This document shows positions 44,029 through 54,370 of a stretch of 64,000 nt of DNA, one piece after another. Source of the DNA: Spinacia oleracea. Lineage: Eukaryota > Streptophyta > Magnoliopsida > Caryophyllales > Amaranthaceae. The notes under the pieces were generated by a model, which saw only the letters and a list, made by a program, of their open reading frames with translations, was not told the DNA's origin and did not search any database. Made by a program: the position numbers and the translations under genes. Every line of letters begins with the position of its first letter. Position 1 is the first letter of the stretch. The DNA lies in the NCBI RefSeq assembly GCF_020520425.1, contig NC_079488.1, forward strand, positions 87,959,285-88,023,284, written 5' to 3'.

Positions 44029-46677
44029 ATGCCCAGGACTGTCCATACCAGCGATCTGACTTCGTTCGATCCTGAACCTGAACGGACCTTTCGTAGACGG
44101 CGTAGATTCGTTAAACAGTTGAGAGACTATTCTGACTCTGAATCCGACTATCTGATTAGCAATCTATTCCATACAGATTCAGAGATGGGTGACCAAGCAC
44201 CACCACCGCCACCTCCACTTGTGCCAAGGCTTACAGACTATTCTAAACCAAGTCTGTCTATGCTTCCCAAAGCAATCATGCCTTCCATTGCGGTCGAGAA
44301 TTTCAAGATCGAACCCCAGCTGATAAACATGATCGAGGGACACCAATTCGGTGGGGAAAAGGGTGAAGATCCTAATCTCCATATTCAGTCTTTCATTCAG
44401 TATTGTGCCACCATTAAGCAGAAGAATTTAACACCGGAGCAGACTATGGAAATACTCTTTCCATTTTCATTGAGTGGGAAAGCAAAGCTATGGATTAATA
44501 GTCTTAACCGCGCAGCTATGAAAATCACCGATTGGAATTCTTTGGCCCTTGCATTCTATGTTAAATATTTCCCACCTGAGCAGACAGCTCGTCTAAGGGG
44601 CCAGATATTAGGTATCTCTCAAAAAGCAGATGAGAGTTTGTTCGAGGTTTGGGAAAGATTCAAGGACTTGCAAAGACAATGCCCACACCATGGTTTGGAT
44701 GACTGGTTCCTGGTTCAGCAGTTCTATAATGGTCTGGGTAATGAGTCTAGGTGTCTTTTGGATTCAGCTGCCAGTGGGAGATTTATGCAACTGGAGGTGC
44801 CTAGAGCTTTAGAGGTGATTGAGGAGATGGCCATCCATAGTGCCCAATATGGGAATCCTAGAGGTTTTGCCGATCGTGGTTTTAAGCATGAGATGAACTC
44901 TATTGAACAACTTACTTCTCAGCTAACTTCCCTACATCACAAGCTGGATAATATGCAAAACGCATCTTCCCAAGCCACCCAACAAGCTAGTGTCGCCGCA
45001 ATGAGTGCTCAGTTAGCCAATGTCTGCAATAGTTGTGGGATGCAAGGTCATTATGCACCGGAATGTAGGAGCTCTATTGAACAATGCTATGCATTCCAGG
45101 CCTACAAGCAGAACAATCTGTACTCCAACTCATATAATGAGGGGTATACAAACAACCCCCTATTATCATATAGGAGTACTAATGTTCAGAACCCCCACCA
45201 GATTCAACACCCTCCACCACCACAACAACCTTACCAACCACCACCACAGCAACCCTACCAACCGCGGAGTAACTACAACCCGCAGCCCAGTGGACCACCT
45301 GGTTTTCCTCCACAACCTCAACCCACACAACCTGATCCCATGCTTGTAGAGATGAGGAATATGATGTTGGAATTGCAGAGATCTCTGAGCAAAAAGGATG
45401 CCAAAATCGATGCCCTCACTTCTCATAACAAGATCATGGATAAACAGTTGGCACAAATGGCTACTGCTCTTGTAGAGAGACCCAAAGGTGAACTCCCTTC
45501 ACAGCCTGTGACCAGAGAGTCTGTAAATGCTGTCACTTTGCGGAGTGGATATGAGTATGATGGGCCACCTATGACTATAGAGGAAGGGGTTGAAGTAGCT
45601 GTCAGTGGTGCTATGCAAAGAGAAAGTGAGAAGGTGGTCAAGGATAAGGAACCTGACACAAGGGTTGAGAAGAAAGTTGAGATACAAGTTCCACCTATCA
45701 AACTTCCCTTCCCTCATCGTCAGCTAAAGAACAAGCTAGACAAGCAGTTTGGTAAGTTCTTAGAAGTGGTAAAGAATCTGCAGGTAACGGTCCCTTTCAC
45801 TGAATTAATTACTCAAGTACCTGCATATGCTAAATACATGAAAGACATCTTGACTAGGAAGAGAGAATTTAGGGAGGTGGAGACTGTTGCATTTACTGAA
45901 GAGTGCAGTGCCTTACTGCAAAATAAGTCTCCACCCAAGTTGAAGGACCCCGGGAGTTTCTCTATCCCGTGTAATATTGGCAACCTTTTTATTGACAAAT
46001 CCTTATGTGATTTAGGTGCTAGTGTTAGTGTCATGCCCCTGTCTGTATGTACTAAGTTGAACATGGGTGATTTAAAAGTTACCAACATAACTCTGCAAAT
46101 GGCTGATAGATCTGTAAAATACCCCCTAGGTGTTTTAGAAGATGTGCCTGTTAGAGTAGGTAAATTTTTTATTCTTGTTGATTTTGTTGTTTTAGACATG
46201 GAAGAGGATAGGCAAATTCCTATTATTTTAGGTCGACCCTTCCTACACACTGCGGGGGAAATTATAGATGTCAAGAATGGCAAACTGACTTTAAATGTGG
46301 GGGATGACAAAGTCACTTTCAATTTAACCCAAGTTGCTAGAAGCCCGATGGTAGAAGAGTCATGTTTTGGAGTTAATGTTTCTAATGATTATTTTAATAC
46401 TGAATTGACTCATACTAACTCTAATAACTCCTCGGAGAAAGCGCATGTTTCAAATTGTTTTGCAGGTGGAGGTGACCGGAGTGTGAACCCGTTAACATGG
46501 GTTCGAAAGAAGGCACGGGTTGATGATGCTGCGACCCAAAAGGCCAAAAGTTCTGTAAATGGTGGGCACCATATTCATGATCGGGGCCGTGGTCTGTCAC
46601 TCCCCGCACCACATAGCTCATCCAAGGCAATCGATGTGACACCAGATGGCACCACCTTTGGTGCCCCCATTCGATGA
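44029..46677 (+). CDS. Athila-2 gag-protease polyprotein without pol
   Basis: ATG 44029 (MPRTVH; a TTG frame extends two codons upstream) opens an uninterrupted ORF of about 882 residues. It aligns with the Athila-1 N-terminal half: gag about 80-235 with the FFPFSL..KAKLWIN-like and CPHHGL..WF..QQFYNGL blocks, knuckle CNSCGMQGHYAPEC near 332, a proline/glutamine-rich linker, and protease with CDLGAS near 659. Similarity to Athila-1 stops soon after SPMVEE. A ~100-residue unrelated tail rich in charged residues then leads to TGA; no reverse transcriptase follows. Gag packages RNA and the protease processes Gag. Enzymes for copying and insertion must come from a complete relative such as Athila-1. 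The open frame over 2.6 kb suggests recent mobility or selection. Confidence 0.93.
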   Translation: MPRTVHTSDLTSFDPEPERTFRRRRRFVKQLRDYSDSESDYLISNLFHTDSEMGDQAPPPPPPLVPRLTDYSKPSLSMLPKAIMPSIAVENFKIEPQLINMIEGHQFGGEKGEDPNLHIQSFIQYCATIKQKNLTPEQTMEILFPFSLSGKAKLWINSLNRAAMKITDWNSLALAFYVKYFPPEQTARLRGQILGISQKADESLFEVWERFKDLQRQCPHHGLDDWFLVQQFYNGLGNESRCLLDSAASGRFMQLEVPRALEVIEEMAIHSAQYGNPRGFADRGFKHEMNSIEQLTSQLTSLHHKLDNMQNASSQATQQASVAAMSAQLANVCNSCGMQGHYAPECRSSIEQCYAFQAYKQNNLYSNSYNEGYTNNPLLSYRSTNVQNPHQIQHPPPPQQPYQPPPQQPYQPRSNYNPQPSGPPGFPPQPQPTQPDPMLVEMRNMMLELQRSLSKKDAKIDALTSHNKIMDKQLAQMATALVERPKGELPSQPVTRESVNAVTLRSGYEYDGPPMTIEEGVEVAVSGAMQRESEKVVKDKEPDTRVEKKVEIQVPPIKLPFPHRQLKNKLDKQFGKFLEVVKNLQVTVPFTELITQVPAYAKYMKDILTRKREFREVETVAFTEECSALLQNKSPPKLKDPGSFSIPCNIGNLFIDKSLCDLGASVSVMPLSVCTKLNMGDLKVTNITLQMADRSVKYPLGVLEDVPVRVGKFFILVDFVVLDMEEDRQIPIILGRPFLHTAGEIIDVKNGKLTLNVGDDKVTFNLTQVARSPMVEESCFGVNVSNDYFNTELTHTNSNNSSEKAHVSNCFAGGGDRSVNPLTWVRKKARVDDAATQKAKSSVNGGHHIHDRGRGLSLPAPHSSSKAIDVTPDGTTFGAPIR

Positions 46678-47600
46678 GCTGTCGTGGCTCTCATCCCTTT
46701 CCTATCGATTGTCTGCGCATAAACGGAGATTGTGTAATGGGGACATTGCATCAATCTAATAGGGGATGACTATTTCATTATCCATTTATTGCTTTCCGTA
46801 GTATACTTTTTGATTTCATTTTTGTGTGTTTTAGTATACCTTTTGATCAAGTGTGTGATTCAGTGTAGCCTTTGGTATTGGAAAGGCGAGATGAGGGTAT
46901 TTTACGGTTTTGGTGTTTAATGTTATGCAGGTTTAAGGCTCAAAGTTCGAAAAAAGTTGAATCAAAGCAAAACGGAGCAGCCTGCACTTCGCCCGACGCG
47001 GATCGGGCGAGGAGCGCCCGATCGGGCGCGTGTCGATTCAAAGAAAAGCTTGGCAAATCGCCCGACCGGGCGACGGAGGCCCGATCGACACAAAAGGCGA
47101 GTGGTTTGCCCGATCGGGCGAAATTATTTTGCCCGATCGGGCGGTTAAGGAAAAGTTCGTGGCAAAGTCAATGAAGAATTCTGAGCAGAAAAAGTCAAGA
47201 AAAGAGGCATTCGCAAATCGCCCGATCCGGATCGGGCGAGGTGCGCCAGATCGGGCGCGCACGGATCAGAAGAAAAGGATCGCAAACCGCCCGATCGGGC
47301 GAAATGTTGCACGATCGGGCGAAACGCGATTTCAGCGACAAATACACGGATTCCTCTTTCTTTCTTCACTTCCTCTTTATCTTCAACCTAACTTTCTCTC
47401 ACTTCCTCCATTAAACCCCAACCTCCAAAAACTTCCAACCACCATATCTCCCTCAAATCTCCACCAAATTCAACAATTTTTTCACCAAAATCATCCTCTC
47501 ACCATCCTCTACAACCTATACCCAACCGATTTCAGTTTCCTCCAATCCCCCCAAATTCACCCAAAAAGCTCAAAAACCTCAAAAATTCAGATTTTCAACC
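46678..47600 (+). other. Spacer between gag-protease and env-like ORF
   Basis: No pol remains here. The first 300 bp are AT-rich. A palindrome array follows (46989-47325), then a CT/AC-rich leader (47340-47600) just before the next ATG. Confidence 0.6.
46989..47325 (+). repeat. Internal CGCCCGATCGGGCG-type palindrome array (Athila-2)
   Basis: About nine palindromes or near-palindromes, including a perfect 20-bp CGCCCGATCCGGATCGGGCG near 47219. Module order partly mirrors the LTR array. It lies about 0.3-0.6 kb upstream of the env-like ORF. Confidence 0.92.
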
Positions 47601-48052
47601 ATGGGTGACCGACCAAGGAGGAATTGCACAAGGGTACCAAGGAATCAGCATGAAGCTTCGACGAACCGAGCTCGGGAGCCGACACCACCACCTCCGCCGC
47701 CGCAATTTGAGCCCGACACGGATTTTCCAGATGTCATTTTCGTTTCGGAGGGGCAACGATCACGTTTCATCCACCTCAAACTGAGGGAGGTAATCCCTAC
47801 TCGCTTTATTTGCCAAAAATCTTTACATGACATGGGTATTGAAAGTGATGTCAAGCGTGTCTTTGTTGGTGTTGGAATGAGAAACATGTATAGCATGCTC
47901 CGTCTCACATTTAGACGGTTAACTCTGGAATTTTTGAGTAGTTTCAATGTGCGTAGAGATGGTTATCGAACCGTGTCGTCGGTTCAATTTCGTGTGATGA
48001 ACCGAACTTTCACCATGAGTTTAGCTGATTTTGGTAGGATTTTTGGGTTGTC
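47601..48052 (+). CDS. Athila ORF1/env-like protein, N-terminal part
   Basis: ATG 47601 (MGDRPRRNCTRVPRNQ) opens a frame cut after about 150 residues by Copia-C; the apparent end at 48065 is in the copia LTR. A proline-rich stretch (PPPPPPQFEP) is followed by FICQKSLHDMGIESDVKRVF, a segment with RRLTLEFLSSFNV, and FTMSLADFGRIFGLS. These are typical of the ATHILA ORF-1 family (PF03078), the third ORF of Athila elements, placed where retroviruses have env. Its function is unknown. No signal peptide or membrane segment is seen in the remaining part. The family call is from pattern recognition. Confidence 0.7.
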
Positions 48053-49429
48053 TGTTAGGTTATGATACATATGACAATTCATAAATCATGCGGAAAAACC
48101 ATTTAGCCAGGAATACATATTATTTACACATAATCATATAGCATAGTTTAGATGCATACTCTTTGTTGCGTGCCTTCCCTAGCTGCGCCCGAACCGAACA
48201 AGAACAAGTCTTTAGGACTCCAAGTGTCGTCCCTCCGTAGATAGTCCACAGCACGTCCGGATCCGCCTTAAGATTGACCAACTAGAATCGCCCTTAAGGT
48301 ACTAATAATTTCGGCACTTTTAGGCAAGATATGTGACTGAATTTTTCTCTCAAAAACTCACTTTGAATACTTGAAAACTCGTTATAAATTGTGAACCCAG
48401 GCCACATATTTATAGGGGTATGGAAAGAGAATTGGAATCCTACTAGGATACGAATTAATTAAATTAGAATCCTAGTGGAACTCTTATTTAATTAATTTAT
48501 CTTTTAGGATTAGGAATTTAATCATTAAACGAATTCTATACGCTTTAGGATTCGAGTAACACACTTCGAGTAATACGCTAGCACCGCACGCAGGCCTTGC
48601 GGCCCACGCACAGCGCCAACCCACTCGTCGCAGCCCCGCGCGCGCCCCCAAGCTTCGGCTGGGCCTGGCTTTTGCGCTGGGCCTGGTCGCATGCTTGGCG
48701 TGTGGTTGTTGCGCTTGGCTTGCTGGGCGATGGCCCGGCTTCGTGCTGGGCCTTCGTCTGGCAGGCCTCGTCCGATGCTAATTCGTACGATGCGCTTCCG
48801 ATTAAATTCTCGATTCCGGAATTCATTTCCGATACGAACAATATTTAATATTTCCGATTCCGGAATTAATTTCCGTTTCGAACAAATATTTAATATTTCC
48901 GTTTCCGGAATTATTTTCCGATTCCGATAATATTTCCGATTCAGACAATATTTCCGTTTCCGGCAATATTTCCGATTCCGGCAATATTTCTATTTCCGAT
49001 AATATTTTCCGATACGTACCATGTTTCCGTTTCCGGCAACATCTACGACTTGGATAATATTTATATTTCCGATACGATCCATATTTCCGTTTCCGGCAAT
49101 ATCATCGTTTCCGGAGTATTCATTTCTTGCATGTGACGATCTCAGCTCCCACTGAAACCAAGATCCGTCGATTCCGAATATCCATAGATGGAGTATTTAA
49201 TGCCATTAAATACTTGATCCGTTTACGTACTATTTGTGTGACCCTACGGGTTCAGTCAAGAGTAAGCTGTGGATTAATATCATTAATTCCACTTGAACTG
49301 AAGCGGCCTCTAGCCAGGCATTCAGCTCACTTGATCTCACTGAATTATTAACTTGTTAATTAATACTGAACCGCATTTATTAGACTTAACATTGAATGCA
49401 TACTTGGACCAAGGGCATTATTTCCTTCA
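48053..49429 (-). repeat. Copia-C first LTR (1377 bp)
   Basis: Plus strand TGTTAGGTTATG..TTTCCTTCA. It has a TATA box (48406-48415, - strand), a GC block and the 18-bp repeat zone (48840-49120). It appears identical to 57087-58463. Confidence 0.95.
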
Positions 49430-50189
49430 GTCTCCCACTTGTCCTTAGGGACAAGTGTGCATTTCCTAATTCCTTTGTCGCTCGATGCTTGCTCTTGAAC
49501 ATAAGGTAAGAGTTGTCATCCTTATTATGTCCAGAGGTGTTCCTCGGTTTCAGAGTTCAACTGATCAAATAAACAGATAATCATAGCCTATGATTCATCC
49601 GAGCACGGCCATGCATTTCACAGTTTCTAGCTCTCCGAGTGGCCTTGTACAACTTTTAAGCATCTCATCCCGATTTATGGGAGGACAATCCCAATCTTGC
49701 GATCTTGAGATTAGACTTCGTTTGATAGGTGATTACCTGAGCGTTGCCTTTATAGCCTCCTTTTACGGTGCGACGGTTGGTCAACGTCAAAGCAACCAGT
49801 TCTCAAACAAGTAATCTCAAATCACTCAGGTATTGAGGATTTAGTGTCTAATAATTTTAATGAAATTTACTTATGACAGATTTTCATCTCTTACAGTAAA
49901 GTTTCATAGGTCTTGTCCGATACTAGTCTTCCCAAAGTAAGTATCTATGCAAATGATTATGACATTGCCATGTCCACATAGTTCAAGAAACAGAACTACT
50001 AGTCATCTTGCATTCTAGTCGTCTAACATTTTCTATGCGTCCAATTTTATAGAAAACTCCGACTAGGGACCATTTTCAACCTTTGACATTCAAGTTCACT
50101 TGATAGACATTTCTTAGTCACAGGACTGGTCCTGACAGTCTATCTTGAATATTTCGTCAAATTGAAGGGACTCATCATTTAATACTAAA
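49430..50189 (-). other. Copia-C 3' untranslated region and polypurine tract
   Basis: The PPT hairpin arms lie at 49436-49457. The antisense 74-codon ORF is at 49590-49814. Similarity to Copia-B ends near 50190. The second copy is 58464-59223. Confidence 0.7.
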
Positions 50190-53100
50190 CCAAGATTAAA
50201 TGGAATATGAAAATACATTTCATATATGATAAATGTTCAACCCCATTGTTTTACAACCATGGGCCTCTAACCCATCTTTAAAACATTTCATGGAATTCAA
50301 AGCTATGTTTGATTTCCAGTGCTACAACGTGAGTGTTGCTTCTCACTTGTTGCATAGGTTTAGTTATCATGCTTTGCCAATCTTAATATCCTTTTCATCG
50401 AATGTTCTTCGAGATATGATAATAAGATCTTTTGAGTTTGTTTATTATGTGATCTAGTCTTTCTTACTTCGATAGTGGTTCTACGCATTTTGCAATGAAG
50501 AAGCATCAAGTTAGCAGACATGTGATCCACCTAAGTTCAATGAAGAACTCATTAATATAAACAACTCTGTTTTATTGCTTCTTAGGCAATAAGTACTTTT
50601 ACTTCAACTGTTTAGGTTGCTAGTGATGCTTTGTTTGGATTTACTTATCCAAGCAGTTCACAGATATGTGGAAGACTTTCCAGTTGTATCTTAGAACATA
50701 GAAATTAATATTTAATTTCCCACGCAACAACTCATGGTCTCCAATCCATGTTGCCATTTTCAAAACACGATGCTCTATAGCTCGTCCTTATCAATGGTTA
50801 ACTCCAAAGGGTCTTGCTTGATCCTTTGCCAGTGTTTATGCGTGTAGCATCAATATTTAGCATATCTTTATTTCCTTTAATCAAGAACTATTCCTATGTA
50901 CCTTTTCAAGTACCATAAGTATTCTTGATCTCAATCTAGTTGATCTTCACTTAGATCAATAGAGATTGGTATATGTTCGTCATGCCTAAAGTCATACGAT
51001 ACGTTTTTGGCGATCCTCATATTATATCATACATGATAAATTCTTTTGCAGAATAATTCCCAATTGAATTCTATTCATGTAACTTTAGCTCATTCAATTT
51101 CAGTAGATACTGAATCCAGCTAAATTCTTTGACATAAAATATAGGTGAAGAATCTCACTTAGATCCTTTGATGTTTTAACTTAGTAAATGCTGATACATA
51201 GTTCAAACATTCTTTACTTAGATTTATTCACATGGGTCGAATATCTCCAATGGAGTCTTTCGTGTTTGATTTAGTAAATGCCATTACTTAATCCAAAACA
51301 ATATTATAAGATCTTTGTAAATAGATCTTAGTACCCAGTATGAACTAAGTTTCGCCTTGGTCCGTCATTGATGAATAATCTCAAATCTAAGTATTTAGCA
51401 TTTGAATGTTATTTCACAATAGAGAGATATGTGTGTGATACACGTAGGACCAATTAAGTTTTATGTACTCCCACTAAACTTCTTATATATCTATAAGAAT
51501 CATGTACATTTTATGAAACTAAAATACTTATTAGTTTCACTAAAATACATTTCTAATTCCCAATTGCTTGCTTAAATCTGTACTTAGATTTTATAAACTA
51601 GCTTTTCTTTTCAAGCATTTATTTGGATCCACAAATCCTATGACATACCATGTACATAGTTTATTCCAACATTTGATTGAGGAATACGTTTTGTCATCCA
51701 ATTGCTATATGTACCAATATGCAATCATTTCTTGAATATAGACTTGAGCATTACGATTATGCATGAGGTTTCAACACAATCCACGTCATGAATTTGCTTG
51801 TAACCTTTAGCAACTAATCTAGCTTTGTGTGTGAACACAATTTCATGTTTGATGGTTTTTATCCTTGAAACAAACTTGCAACCAATAGGTGTGAAACTAT
51901 TCTTGCAAATCAACAAAATTTTAATTTTGTCATCAAAACATTGAGTATGTTTTATGGCCTCTAACCATTAAACATTTGAGTCTATATATGGCCTCTAACC
52001 ATTTTAGGGAATTTGGGTTTCGTCATAGCTTTCTTACAGGTCACAAACTCATTAATTTACATGATAATAGTTTGACTGCAAGTTGTAGGTTTCTTCACTA
52101 TCTAATAGAAGAATATCATAGTTTCATTGACCAGAACTCTATGTTTCTTTACTATCTAATAGAAGAATCTCATAGTTCCAGTGACTTGAACTCTATGCCT
52201 ACTTGGGTATAGAACATCAAACAATAGAATATCAACAGGCACTTTGAGAGTCCTTTGAATATTCTATTCTCTTTGAAGCACTTGTAAAGTCTTCTAAGAG
52301 ATGTCTATTCTTTAAAGCCACTTCTAAAGGTTTTTCTGAAGCACTTCGAAAAGCCTCCGGAATGTCCGTTTATGTTTGTTGTTCGCCTCGAAGACTTTCG
52401 AGGTCTATTTTCTAGAGATGTCTATTCTTTAAAGCCAATTCTAAAGGTTTTTCTGAAGCACTTCGAAAAGCCTCCGGAATGTCCGTTTATGTTTGTTGTT
52501 CGCCTCGAAGACTTTCGAGGTCTATTTTCTCCCACTTGTCATTTTGGAAACGAATCTCCAAAAGGACATCATTTCGAGCAAACAAACATTATGTTCTCAA
52601 AAATTCGTGGTAGAAACAATACCCTTGTGTCTCATTTGAATAAATCACAATGAAATATATATCTATACTTGAGCCTTAGTTTGTCGAATGACAAACACTA
52701 AGCTCCCACTGAGTTTTGCAACTCTCTAGATATATTTTATGAAAAGTTATTCTGAAATTACTTTTCAATAGCTTTGACGAATTTGGTTTAGTTTGGTGGT
52801 AGTTGAGCATTTTGTTTTAGAAATTATAGGAAAAGTCTTTATGATCCATCATTGATCGAATCAAGTACTAATTGACTTCGATTATTCCAACTAAGATATG
52901 CCATATCTTATGGACCTAGATTGTGAAATTACAACACACAATCATTGATGATCATATTTGGTCTCAAGTAATCATCAACATGATCTAACCTAGATCTTTA
53001 TGATTTCTTGCCAAGTGGATTTTATACTTCTGAATCTTTGAACTAGCCAAACAGATTCAACTTATATCACATTTGAGTAAATAAACCTATATTCACTCAA

Positions 53101-54370
53101 ATCCATGTGAAATAATAAAGTCATAAAATCTTTCTTTAGCTTTGAACTCTATTGTCTAGGCGTTCTAACAATAGTTCATATCTTTTGTTACTTTCAACAA
53201 GTAAGACTAGTTGTCTTAAAATGATCTAGAAATCAATCAACTTTCAAAAGTCCATCAAAATAGAGCTTATGAATGTTAACTTGTTGATATGGTCTAAGCA
53301 ACAATGCCAAAGATTAGTGGAACTCAAATCAAGGGGTTGATTTGAACCTAGTAAAGTTCTTTAAAGAGTTGTTTGTTTTAATCAAGCATATTGACTCAAC
53401 CTGTAATTGACCATTTCATTCAAATAAACAAACAAACATTGTTTTTGTTTTTCTTGAATGTGAGTCTTTCTGTGTTTGAAGTAGAAATTTAGGTATGCTG
53501 ATTATGGAACAAAATAGCCATTAAGTTCCAGCCTTTGAAAGGACTTAAACTTAGATGACCCTAAAATTAATGTAGCAATGCCATGCTTCATTTCCCACTT
53601 GTAGGTCATTAGTGTATCCTAGCTTCCATTGTTTGAGTTATTACCGAAGTAAGAACCTCAAGCGGTATATGATACCAAGGAAATTTGATTGCTAGGTCAC
53701 TTCTCTTTAAACATAAACTTATAGGTAGAAACGGAATTGTAAATTCCTTTCATTTGTTCCTTTGTTTTCCTATTTCTTGTACCCTTTCTTATAGTCTTAA
53801 GAATTGATTTCTTTAGTGTTGACTTTTATACTTTGTTAGACATGTCCAATGTCGCCAACAAGGTTTTTACCATTTTAATTTATGTTGAATATTCTGTTTC
53901 AACTAGATGATCTTACAAGAAGCTTCTAAAGTTCTCTAAGCATCGATCTATTCGAATGTCTAGGGACTAGACTCATTCGAGAATTAAATGGACAAAGATA
54001 TTAGGTTGTTAACCATTGGTAAAGCTGAGCGTATTAAACTCAATGCTTTATGATCTCAAAACTACAGTGTATTTTGAATTCACAAGCACCAATTGGTTTG
54101 CCATTCGACTTTGATTGTTCGAAAACAACCATAAAAGTCGCTATAAGAAACGTACATTTTAAATTGCTCACTTTCTCTCATTTCCGTGAATCGTTCTTGG
54201 ATTCACTACCAATCGAGGAAATTTACTGTTACCTTTCTAAAAGGATTTATTGCAGTGCAAGATATTTAATTATAAACAATAATTAAAACATACATTGAAG
54301 CATGCAAAGTCTAAACATTTATCATGAATAATAACTTGAAAATGAAAGCAATCATGCAATTTAAACAAGT
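50190..54370 (-). pseudogene. Copia-C decayed gag-pol, unit 1
   Basis: No ORF over about 100 codons survives. Recognisable remnants are a reverse transcriptase piece at 51916-51725 (KARLVAKGYKQIHDVDCVET.., matching Copia-B near 12.8 kb). At 52500-52640 a segment matches Copia-B integrase/RT linker DNA (CTCCCACTTGTCATTTTGGA). Stops and indels are throughout, with small internal duplications (52080-52190 and 52297-52530). It cannot encode any protein. Confidence 0.85.
52297..52530. repeat. 117-bp tandem duplication in decayed pol
   Basis: AGAGATGTCTATTCTTTAAA..GAGGTCTATTTTCT occurs at 52297-52413 and 52414-52530, nearly identical. The same pair is at 61331-61564 in unit 2. Confidence 0.95.

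Larger units (their letters stand above)
42488..48052 (+). mobile_element. Athila-2: pol-less Athila-like retrotransposon, cut by Copia-C
   Basis: The order is 5' LTR, primer site, gag-protease ORF, a palindrome-rich spacer and an Athila ORF1/env-like ORF broken at 48052 by Copia-C. Reverse transcriptase, RNase H and integrase are missing. The LTR starts TGATATGTGCG; the expected target duplication is ttccc (42483-42487). The 3' LTR lies beyond the window. Confidence 0.9.
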
